From Bombyx mori (taxonomy: Eukaryota > Arthropoda > Insecta > Lepidoptera > Bombycidae), in contig NC_085107.1 of assembly GCF_030269925.1 (NCBI RefSeq), forward strand, positions 19,904,001 through 19,968,000: DNA of 64,000 nucleotides. Reading direction: 5' to 3'. This document shows positions 1 to 12,500 of the stretch, piece after piece; the stretch's first letter is position 1; the number at the start of each line of letters is the position of its first letter. The notes under the pieces are model-generated. The model worked only from the letters and a program-made list of their open reading frames with translations, was not told the origin of the DNA and searched no databases. A program made the position numbers and the translations under genes.

Positions 1-327
1 GCGTAGTTTTAATCGCGGACTTTGAGCGCGGCGACCGAATCGAGAAATTCCGTAACGAAAATAAAACCCAACGTCGTGACGTCGCACTGCATGCGCATCA
101 TGAAAAGTCTGCCCATCTCTTTCTCGCGCGGTTTAGCTTATGCGTGTGAAGGGGACAGTTAATGTTTTGCTTTTGTTAATGTTTATAAATATAGCGTGGT
201 CTTATTTTATTATTGTTTCAATATTAAATTATTATTGTCTAATTATAATTGCATAAGTTGATACAAAATGCTATGCATGCTATGCTTTACCGCGGCAGTC
301 CCCGAGTGCCACACGTGTTTTTTTTTT
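1..327. repeat. dispersed mosaic repeat, copy A
   Basis: Both ends match the element at 30815-31480. The shared left block has 'gaaattccgtaacgaaa' near 45; the shared right block runs from about 206 (cttattttattattg) to the T-run after 'gccacacgt'. The interior of roughly 130 bp differs from the other copy. There is no ORF. It lies in the fry intron or region downstream of exon m. Confidence 0.7.
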
Positions 328-397
328 AATTTTTCTTTGTAATAATGTATGAGACCGATTTATGATGACAATGAATAGTGTAATCCATTTAACAGAC

Positions 398-501
398 CTG
401 CGTGGCGGTGTCGCCGAGCAGCTTCAGTGACTGCGCTGATCTCGACCGGCACAGGTTGGAGCAGGCGCCTTTACCGGCCTCAGGACACACGCGGCCGCGT
501 T
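398..501 (-). CDS. fry: furry exon m (last visible)
   Basis: Acceptor GTCAG, donor GTCTGT. With one incoming base it reads [20 protein letters not shown] then [15 protein letters not shown] (phase 0 out). The RSRSAQSLK motif resembles the region following the furry C-terminal helical domain. Later exons are not in the window. Confidence 0.82.
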
Positions 502-3500
502 CTGACGACAAACATCGTTACAGGAATAATTATCCATACACCAACATTTCTTGTACAATAAAGTGATATAATATTATAAAGAGAAAAGATTTGTTTGTTT
601 GTTTGTTTCAGAACAGAACTGTTGCTACAGAACCGATTTGAAAAAATCTTTCACTGTTTGGAAGCTACACTATTACCGAGTGACGTAGGCTATAATCTTT
701 TTTGAAAAAAACTAGGGATCCTTATTAAAACTCCAATAATGTAATCCAAGGTGTAAAAAAATTACCTAAAATATTCTTTACATTGCGTCCCCTGCAAAAA
801 CTATTGATGATAGAATAAAATAATTTACTACGACTTTGTAGAACACATTATTATTTAGAAAAAGTTTCGCGACAGCATATATCTAACTATTGTAGTTATG
901 CCGCAATAATTGTTCTTTTATTAAAAAAGAAATAAAACAACGTCAAATATCGTTGAAGTTATTGTTAAAGACCCGAGCGGAGTCGGAGCGGGCCGCTAGT
1001 GTACAATAAAGTGATTTTATGAAGCAATTAATTGTCGATGTGAGTCAATGACGGGAATCTGGTTTTTACTGGTGGTAGGACCTCTTGAGAGTCCGCACGG
1101 GTAGGTACCACCGCCCTGCCTATTTTTGCCGTGAAGCAGTAATGCGTTTCGGTTTGAAGGGTGGCAACCGTTGTAACTATACCTGAGACCTTAGAACTTA
1201 TGTCTCAAGGTGGGTGGCGCATTTGCGTTGTAGATGTCTATGGGCTCCAGTAACCACTTAACATCAGGTGAGCTGTGAGCTCGTCCACCCATACTAAGCA
1301 ATAAAAAAATCTTCATTGAAAAAAAAAACGCCATTTAAATCGATTTATTTTGCACATCATCTTCTGCAAAGAGAAATTCTGGGAAAATACTTGAATTTCT
1401 CACTGCATACAAGCGTAACTGGGCAAAATAATGTTACCGTGCTGCTTGTCAGATCCGGAAGCCTGCACGTTGCTCTTCCTGATGCAGTAGGACACGGAGT
1501 AGCTCGTGCTCCTCGTGTGATTGTTCACGCACCCCACGCACACGCCGGGAGAACGCTTGCCTGGTATCACTACGAAAATACACGCTTATTCACTCTCAAT
1601 CTAAGATTCACACTTTCGAGTGTTTCATTATGAAAAAGATATTTAAAAGGAAAACAATAGATATTATTGAAAACAATAACACAAATATTCCTAATGAATC
1701 CTAAATTCCTAGTGAATATTTGTAAATCTATCAATTGTTTCATTGATATTATTTTACCATGGTTACAACAGGTTAGATAATATCGATGTGTGAAAGACTA
1801 TTTAGTATAAACGCAATTTTTGCAACTTTACAGGAGAGCCATTTAAAGTTTGAAGTTTGGAAAAAAAATCATAAAAAAAAAAGCTTCTTCAGCTATTTCA
1901 ATTATGTCAAGTTCAATTAAAAACATCGAACTGTTGATGCGAATACAAAGATAAATGTCGCTTACTAAGCGAAATGTCGCTTAAACCAAATAGCCTTTCA
2001 CACCCCTCGATATTACAATGTACGCGTTTTCACTTAGTCATGTTCCCGACTTTAAAATTCCTATTGCTACGTCATTTCATTGAATCAATTTAATTTGATG
2101 TTTTTCATTCATATTCCCGTAAAATGTTACGTCTATAAACTGACCTGCAGGGTACGTAGCGCCGTTAGGTTGCTGTCCCTCCTTATTATTCAAATTTGGC
2201 GTCGATTTGAATATATCTCTCATGTAGTCCAGGGGCCTAAAGTTTGACTCGAGCGAATCAACAGCCGCCTCCAGAGTGAGAAGGAGTTCCGTGACGTAGC
2301 CCTGCATATCTTCTCCCTGCTCGGCAACAGTCTCCACCAGACGAGAGAGAATGTCGGAGACCATTCGGCCCGTCATCGCTACACCGATGAACCGGAACAC
2401 CTGTTGAGATAATTCATCGTCAACATTGTTCAAAATTATATGACATAAGATGATTTAAGAAATATTATTCGACATCAACGACTATATCAGAATACGATCA
2501 ATTCTTAACATAATTCATCAAGAAGAATGTATCATAGCGTTGATATCTTTGTAATAAAGTTATTATGTAGTTCATCGGGTAATATGTTTTAAATTATATT
2601 AGATAATTTAAATTAAATTATAAGCTTTAAATATATAATTCTATTGCATGTGTGTACTAAACAGCTGGACCGAATCGAATGATTTTTTGTATATATATTC
2701 ATTCATCCATTTCATTCATTTTATGTACACAGGACAACGTCTGTCGGATCCGCTGGTACACATTAAATCAGAAATTACATTTAAAAGAAATACAATTAAA
2801 TTACAATACAGTGTAATCGTTATTATTGTTGTATAGTTGAGTAGGTAGGTACCTGCAGGGATCGTCCTGCGTAGTGTCGCGACGGACAGGACAGGCCGAG
2901 CTGCAGGGCGGTCTGCGCCCAGCGCTCCGACACCAGCGCGTGCGGCAGGGACTCGCGGAACACTCGCAGCACGTGCCCCACCAGGGTCTGCATCTGTTGA
3001 CAGCTCCGGAGTGTCCATACTGTGCCAACGAAAACAAAAAACAATTTATTTTTATCGATACTTTCTCTCTCTCTCTTCGATCGGTCCCTCACTGCTGAGG
3101 ATCGTGACTCCGTCCGATTCCGTCAACTAGCTGTCTCCGTCGATCCCGTTTTGTAACTTGGTGGAGTGCGTCGCTGACAGGTACCCTCAGTTCCTCCGCT
3201 ATTTGGACCGACCATCGTTTGGGACCTCTAGCCCTAGGCCTTTTTCCCTCTATTTTACTGGTCACCACAAGGCGTCCCAAATTACTGGTATTCCTGCGTG
3301 CAACATGACCAAAATATCGCAATATTCTTTGTAGGCAGGTTGTGGAGATATCGTTTCTTTATAATATTATTGCCATTTTAACGTAAACTTAATGGTCCCC
3401 TGGTAGTCGAATTTCGACTATAATTAATTGAAATTATAAGTTTGTACACTATTATGATTCTATTTTTAAATACTATTATACTTTTATAATCACAAATTTC

Positions 3501-6500
3501 GCCAAAACTACACTATAAACAAATATTAATAGAGACAAACAATATTAATTAATCTTTTTTAAATCTCATTTTAATTTATATTCTTATTGTTATGAAAAAT
3601 AATAATATGGAGTGCAATGAAATGAAGATGATTAATTTGACACATTAATCAACAGGGATGAAATTAAATTAAATAAGATGAGATGATATGATACGAAATA
3701 TAATCTCAGTAAAATGGTGATCATTTACTGAGATTTTTTTCAGTGGACTATTTGGAGGATCCCGAGAAGTTACGTCCAGCGGCTTTGTTTCATTTTTCCA
3801 CATTTGTGCACTCTCACAGATATTAAACTGTTAATAAATCACCGTTGTTACACATTTAAACCTGAAGAAACACTTAATAGACAAAATAAAACAAATCACA
3901 CAACTTCACTCCTCGCGTTCCCGCCAAAAAGTCCTTTTCTTTTCTATTAATTAATCTATTCTCAATTCGACCACAGATTTTAAGCAATAAGAAAAGTTTG
4001 ACAATAAACAAATAGTATGCATGCGTGTGTGTGTGTCTTTATTGATTTAATGTATTTTTTATGCATAATTAAAAAAAATACTAACATTCTGCACTCCTAT
4101 ATATTCTATAAAAGTGTCAGAAATTTCAGACTCCTCCGTCCGCGCAGTTTTCGTAAAATGGAGTACAAAATGTTTGCTTAACGTATTAATATATAGATAT
4201 AATTTCACCTTTAGCGGTAATGTCCTCATACTGCCAGAGCGGCATGTGGGTGGGTCGATTCGCCAAGAAGTGCACCAATGACTTGATGACGTCAGCGATC
4301 GGCATCTCGGCCGGCTCCGGCTCGGGGTGTTCCGGGATCGGGTCCGCGTCCGCCTCGCCGGTTATGATCACCGGGAGAGACGGGAAGTTATCGGTTTCAC
4401 CTGCTCGCGAATTAAAGCTTACGTTAAGGTAAGGTACGAACGAGACGAGAACATTATATTATAATTACTAAATTAAAATTACGATTAATAGCTTTGAAAA
4501 TGCTAAAAGAATGTGTTCCAAATGTTTTTTTGGAACGAAGTTCCTTATGGGACGATGCGGAGGGGTACCCTAATCAAGAAAAAACATCCGTAACGTAAGA
4601 TTTTTATTATTTATCTATAGTCTTAGTATGATACTAGGCTTAGGCTATACACTGTCTAATGTGTAGTTCTACGTGATGACGGTTATTATTATTATTCATA
4701 TAAATAGCTGTTTCTTTGTATATTATTATTATATATTTTTTATAAATTATTGTGAATTAAATAAAGTTGATAACTTTGTAAAGTAGTTTTTTTTATTTTT
4801 ATCAATAAAAATCATAATAAAAATGTATATCCGAATAATTATTTTCTTTATACCTCGAATAGAACTTTAAGGAACTTCGTTCCTATCCGGTGTTCCACGA
4901 CACCAAACATCTTTTTTTATAATTTATTCACAAATTTTTTAAAAGTAGTTTAAACACACTTCTAAAAATGCAAAATGTCAAAATGTTAATGAGCCTTCTT
5001 GTTCGTACAACTGATTAATTACTGACATGTGGTGTTGCGATAGTGGCACATAAAAAATACTATTCCTTTTTCGCACTTTTATTGTTCTTTTCTCAAATAT
5101 TCGGTATTATAATAATTAAAAATGATCTGACACCTTTTTTACGCCTTACTCATTCAATCATCTTCGCCGTCTTCTTTTTCTCTGTCATTCTCTTTTCTCT
5201 TTCTTTACCGTTTTCTCTCACTCTGATCTTAACGCTCCATTTCACGCTCTTTCCATACGTTTCGTTCTTACCAATGTTACATACATATATTAATGTAGGT
5301 AGTGTTTAAGTACGAATGTTACCTTCGGGTGTGGTTTGAGGGTCTGAGCTGAGGGACCGGACGTGCGACCTCGGCGAGTGCGCGCATTGGGGCTGCTTAT
5401 CAAACGACGCATCAGGCTCTGAAACAATTTCAACAATATGTCAATATTACTTTAGCCAAAATTATACGAACAAGGTGTACTTTCCTAAATATCTTCGATC
5501 GATTCTTTATGGAAAGTCAACAAACTCTTGTACAACAACTATTGGAAACTCAACAAAAGTATTGTGAGATCCCAGATTTGTTCCTATTCCTCCAATCTAC
5601 TGTATGGAAGGAGAAAACGTGTTGCGCTGACCCCACGTGACCGGGAAAAGGGCAGGAAAATAATGATAATGATGAATATGTTAGGCAAAGTACATACCGG
5701 TGAAGTTGTGTTGAACAATGGGCAGCGTAGGCGGAGTACCGAGCCCCAGCTGAGCGGACCGGCTCGCCAGCAGCGTCTTCGCTACCGTCAGGTGGTCGTG
5801 GTGGGCGGCCACCGCCACCAGCAGGTTCAGTAGCAGCTGCCGGCAATGCTGGTGAACTATCCACCTGCAACAAGATCGCGCACGTAAGCCCTGCAGAGGA
5901 AAACGTTGTTTAGGGCTGCGAATGTTCCGTCCGTTGATATATTACTTCTATGACTAGTGTAGTTTAAACAGCACACACACTGTTACACGGCTAGTTTGTT
6001 TGTTGGCTCTGCGTATAAAAATCAACTACGTGTGACGATGTGTGTGATTAAAATTCAACAAACATAACCAATTCGTTAGAAAAACCCAATGTAATTTATT
6101 TTAAATTTTATAAAAATACATTTTCTCTTTTTCGAAATAATAATTAAAAAGGGGTATTCAAATTTTAGATATTTCTCGGTTTTTTTAAAGAAAATAGTAA
6201 ACAAATGTTGGAAAAAACATGTTACCTTGTGTGGTCCATCCCGAGGAACACTATGTGTAGCATCAGCGGAACATGAATAGACCAGTCTATCTCGACTCCG
6301 TCGAGGACGACGTCACAGAGCAGCATGACCGCCACGTTGCACCGGTGGAAGCCGGAGATCGGTTGGTTGCTGTCCGGCAAGTACTCGGTGAGGAGAGCAA
6401 AGAAGCCGCCGTACTCCGGCATCGGGAGGGGTCGCGGCTGGGGCACGTCCACGCGCGCCTCCTGGGGCGTCGAAGGAGCGCTGCCCTGAAGGGGCGTAGC

Positions 6501-9500
6501 GCTTAAATCCGGACCGAAGCCAGTCTGGTGAATGTAGTAATTTAATAATGAACAATGGTATGGTACTGTTAAAGAAATTACAGACATCATTGTTTGAGTA
6601 AAAACATTCCCAAATCACTGTACAAAAAATATAAATTTCTTTTATTTATTCATTCGGACAGCACGTAAAATCTACTGGATCTGGTCAGACTTAAAAAATG
6701 ATGTATATTGCTGAAAATATAGTGAAAATTTGGTAGGCAACGGCTTGGCTCTGCCCCTGGCATTGCTGACGTCCATGAGCGACGGTGATTACTTAACATC
6801 AAGTGGGCCGTATGCTCGTCTGCCTACAACGGCAATAAAAAAAAAAGATAATATATGTACTACTGTACTACCATCAGGTGGGTCGTATGCTCGTCTGCCT
6901 ATAAATGCAATATTTTATTTTCTAAAGACACAATTATTTTACTGGTGGTAGGACCTTTTGTGAGTCCGCGCGGGTGGGTACCACCACCCTACCTATTTCT
7001 GCCGTGAAGCAGTAATGCGTTTCGGTTTGAAGGTCAGCCGTTGTAACTATACTGAGACCTTAGAACTTATATCTCAAGGTGGGTGGCGCATTTACGTTAA
7101 CACCAGGTGGGCTGTGAGCTCATCCACCCATCTAAGCAATAAAAAAAAAGGCAATGGGTCATCATCAGTACAGTGGGATACGTACTGGGGTGGCGTCACC
7201 ATCAGAGGGCGGCGGAACGTCTTCCAGGGCGGGCGGCGTTGAGCACGGCGGGTTTGACGACCGCTTGTCCTGTCTCGGGTTGGGCGTGTCCGGTGCCTTA
7301 GCTCCACTATTAATACACACAATATTCATTTATGATTTCAGTCTGTATGTAAGCATTAGTCCACAAGGTTGCTGAACCAATTCGAGTGAGGTTTTCAGTA
7401 CATCACTTATTAAAATATTTTTAGGTTTGTTAAACACTTTGTATTATAGATATGTATATGTTTATCGAATTTAACGCGACCTTTAAATGAGTCTGACCTT
7501 TCATTTACTGCTCTGCACTACATCTTCATCTTAAAATGCACAATATGAATATCAGTTGATTACTATACTACGTATTTAATATACTAGGGGTCGCCCATAA
7601 TTACTTGAATTATGAGTTTGAACATATCATTAGTATGGTTCTATTGTCACATTTATATAATCATCATTTCTATATTAATTAAAGTTCTATAATCACAGAT
7701 TTTGCCAAGGTTACAATATAGACAAATAACATTAAAGGCAAAAAATATTAATCTATTCTCAATTTGACCACAGACTAACAATAAATGAAAAAGTACCATA
7801 AATGCGTGTGTGTGTCAAATGCATGGTAGTGTGTGTAATGTTTATAGTATATTTTTATGAATAACTTTAAAGAAATATTTGCATTCTGCATTCCTTCTCT
7901 ATATACTCTTTCCTCCTCCCTGAGTCGCATTCCTCATGTCTGAGGGTCGTGAACATCTCCTTCCATATTCTCTATAAGTATAAGGAAATTTAATACTCCT
8001 CTGTCCGCGCAATTTTCGCAAATAGGGATACAAAGTTTTTGCTTTACGTATTAATATATAGATGTACAATTATTAACAAGCACGGCCGTGTCAAACAGTG
8101 ATGTTCGTTTGTCACTGTACATTTCGATCGTCAATTAAGGGTTCGTGTTTCCACACGTCGTCGCGTGACAAATATGTACTATTCGGAAAATCCGAGCCGT
8201 GTAGGCAGCCTTTGTTTATTGGAAAGCTCAATATAACGAGAGTATAACGGAAGCTGTAGGCATTTTCTTTTTTAAAGTATCAAATTTAAATACAGATAAT
8301 AAACTGCGGAAAGAGTTTTAGTATAAGGATGCTAAATGAGAGAGTTAGCTAGTGTCAATGTGTTGGAGGTTAAATCCTATTATTGTTTAAGATGGCGCGA
8401 AAATACCGCGTTTAAAACATATCAGGTACATATCTGAAATATAAAGTAAATAAAAAAAATACATAGCTTGTAGCTCCTATTAGACTTAACATTTTATTAT
8501 TAGTGAAATTCGGGTATATAAGTTTATACAACGATTTTGTACAGGAAAATGCTCTTAGAAATTTCAGGAAATCCAATTTCACGGAAACTCCTTCGGTATA
8601 ATAATATATACCTATAAAACTTTATTCCGGCAGTCTATTGACGTCGTTGCATGGTTTCATTTGAAGCCACAGACATTTTGAACGTTAAAGGACATTTAAA
8701 GAGTGTAAAATTGAAAAATTCTCTTTGTAAGCAAAAATAACGTTTTGAAACCTAGCTCTTTGATGAGAGAGAAATTTTGGGACCGCCTCCGGTATACGAT
8801 ACCTCCGAAGGAGCTCTGCTAAGCAACGCAAATTAATTCGATAATGCCCAGGCATTTCCAACTTAGCTGAGAATAATCCCATAAACATTCAAGTACACTC
8901 TAAAACTCGATAATTAATGAGATGAAATACACAATTTGGGCTGAAATAGCGTCCTCTTATGTAATTCTATTTTCGACCTTTCACGTTTACAAGTCCACTT
9001 GAAACGTCTACAAGGGAAAAATATGTATTTGGATAAATGTTTAATGAAGAAGGTGCGAGATTGCACCAGTACTTATTGCAGTCCTGCTATTCAAGTCTCA
9101 TTCTCATATTTGTTTCAGTAATTGGTTTCGAAAATAAATCTTTTATTAACATGTAGCATAGTTTAGACAGTGAGTTATCAATAATTGGGCTCTAAACACG
9201 TCATTAATGATCCTCCCGATCCATTAACGATGCTTTTAGGTACCTCAAGCACCGGTCATCGTCCCCGCCGAACCCGTCACTTGCGACGAAGGGCTTGACG
9301 AGTAAATTAACCCAAAAGACACAGCCCACTGAGTTGAACTTCTAAATCAGCAAGTAAACGTGGGACGGGCTATTGAGTGGAATCGAGTGAGTGAGTTCCT
9401 GCTGCTACAGAGTACCAACGGTGGATTTGTAGAAATTCCTTTACCAATATAGTGATAGAACCTTCTTTTAAGTTATATAGGTTTTCAAGTATATATTTAT

Positions 9501-12500
9501 TTTTCAGTTTATCTTTAATTTGTCTGTCTTATTTGTCAAGCCAGTCACACGATTTTTTATAAAAGTTATAGTGACAAGAGACGTCTCAGCCTTATGTGTT
9601 TCCTGGACATCACATATAGACGTTTTTTCCTAAGCTTACTAATATAAGACACTAAACAGATGGAAATTATTATTAATACTAGTGGTAGTCGAAATTTGAC
9701 TATAACTAATTGAAATTATAAGTTTCTACAGTAATAAAATCCTATTGTCAAAATCTATAATCACATATTACGGCAAAACTATTTAAGGAGAAACAATATT
9801 TAATCTATTCTCAATTTAACTACAGATTATAAGCAATCAGAAAAGTTTGACAATAAACATATTGTATTTATTATACTTGACACACACACGCGTGCGTGTT
9901 GTCAAGTACATGGTAGTGTGTGTAATGTTTTTTTTATTGATTTAATATATTTTATATGCATTATTTTAAAAAAAATTAACGTTATGAGCTTCTTTTCTAT
10001 ATTCTCTATAGTGTGGGAAATTTCATTCTGCTCCGTCCGCGCAATTTTCGTAAAAAGGGATACAAAGTTTTTGCTTCACGTATTAATATATAGATAATAT
10101 ATGTACATATATAGCGTCGGTAATATACTAATACACTAATAGTCGTAGTCAGTAATAGATATATTAGTGACTCCTCAGTCTTCAAATTACTTGTCGTTGT
10201 TTCTCTGTAACTTTACGAGTCCGAACACGAAATTCCATTGGCGATACTTTAAGTAAATTCGTTGTCAGATGTTTTTGTTCATTATCAAATTCGCAATACA
10301 CACTAGATATGATCTAACTAAAAACACCACTGTATTTAATCTATATAACACATGCAACTCAAATTTCGCGCCAGAATGGAATACAGTTGTGCCAATCTGA
10401 CCAAAACAAAAAAAAAGTTTGAAAACATAAACAAATCATCCACTCTCGATACTTTTTTGACTGAATCTATCTTTAAAATAATTGAGTGTTTATAAATTTT
10501 TTAAATAATTGGATGGGTTTCAATTTCGTATTTAGAGCTCAGCCCGACTAAGACGGAAACAGTTTCGAGTGTAAGCCGATGTAATGAGACGAGAATGAAT
10601 AAGTTCCGGCAGCGAATCGAATTAATTCCGTAAAATCGGAGCCCCTATTTGAGTGGCTTTAGAACTACTCAGACATGTTCAACTCCGGTTCTCTTGTTAT
10701 ATTAATAACATTTTATGTGTAAATACGAAAACTCGCACAGTCGCGAAACACCAATAACTACCGTACAAGACAACTGTAATAAATAGAATATGAAAACAAA
10801 ATTGAATTTGAATTTGAAAAAAACATAGCAATTGTGTGGGAAAGCTTATAAAGCTGTGTTATATCATATAACAAAAAAAAGGAATTAGTATCTCATTCGT
10901 ATTAAGTATTTAAATCTCAAAGAGAACAATAACATTGATTTAATGTAACTTATGCAATATTGGCTGGCACGTGATCGACTACGGGCCCAAATTAGCTTGA
11001 TACTTTCCGCATGACCGTCATGGGGTCTCAGCTCACCCCGCGTCGTGCTATAGACCTACAGAGCTAATCATTAATCGTTACATTCTACCCTTCCTGATAC
11101 AACGATTTTATTACGAATTTATCAACGTCCGAAGATGTCACATTATTAATGTAATATTTTTTATTACACGCTTTATATTAGCTTCACTTGTATGTTTGTA
11201 ACTGACTCCTTTAGACGCGATTTTGACCCACGTTAAACGCCCTGATTTCATTCAAACTTTGTAGATTTATCGAGGACCGATGACAATACACTAATTTGAT
11301 AAGATTATTCCATTATTTAATTTGCAAAATAATATTTTTGAAAATTAAATAATTTGTATCTATAGTCGATAAGGCAGGAATTGATGTTAAAGTACTTAAT
11401 AGTTTAAAAAATACGTTTTTATAGAAAATTTAATTAAAAAAAATGAAAATTCAATTTTAATAAATTTAAATTGAAAAAAGTGTAAAATATATTATTTAAA
11501 AAAAAGCGTGGCTTGCTTTTTAAGATATTATTGAAATAAGTTCTTAGGTCAGTTGAATTTTATATAAAGCGTGTTTTTAGTTTTTTAAAACTATTATTTA
11601 TTCAAATAATATTATTGTATCGATGCATGGCTGCAGTCGTTACATCATTCTCTATTTGATAGTTCATGTCCCAAGATAGTTATGGCCATGGTCTTCGGTA
11701 AAAAACAGGTACAGGTCACTCATTTAGACAATGAAAAAGTAAATAGGGAACAACCAACCTTGCTTTGGCGGGATCTTCACCGCTATGCCTCTTCGTGTGG
11801 ATGGTTCCTTTCTCGACTGGCGCCAGTTCACCTGTCCGACCGGTTGCGTCCTAACACACAACACGTGACGTTAGCGAATAGCGATCCCTTTTGTACCCAC
11901 GAATGCGACAATTAGAAACGAAATTCGCAATAGAAATTGAAAGTAGTTTCTGATGACTTTAGTTGTCTGTAGACACCGCAACGTCTACAATAGTAAACTA
12001 TTTGAGTCTAGATCTTAGGGTGTAAGTGAGAAAGTATTATCGGGTGAGTGTGATATTTAGCAATCGAAAATATGTATTTACATAACTAAAGGCAAAACAG
12101 CTAGGTAACATTTTCCCTTCTGTGTGCGAGTTTTTTAAAGTTCTCGATAGAGTAAAAGTTAACCCAATTTTGTATGCAGTTGGAATAGCGCCGTTGGAAA
12201 CGTAGGCAAACGAACCCATTCCATACAAATATGAGCTAACTTTTACGCTATCGAGAACGTTAAAAAACTAAACACACTGTTCATTGTCAAACGTTTTCTT
12301 TCTCTTTTAGGGGCTATTGACGAGCTTTATCAATTAATAATATTTTTGGAGTACTTTTCTCATTTTAAATGTCAATAGAAAATACGTGAAAAGGTATATT
12401 TTTTGAATGAATGAGCAGGGAATTGTTTCAATTTTGATGCGTGTTCTACTGGTCCCCCCGGTCCCCCGGTCACCTGCGAGCCGGTGCCGGGTCCGTCGCT

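Noticed and set aside
1316..1633. 105-codon plus-strand ORF
   Set aside because: Starts at a SINE tail, lacks any motif, and lies inside a furry intron; composition fits chance.
2716..3098. Several overlapping ORFs on both strands around 2716-3098
   Set aside because: They are shadows of furry exon k (2853-3019), whose correct frame is fixed by splice phase and conserved residues.
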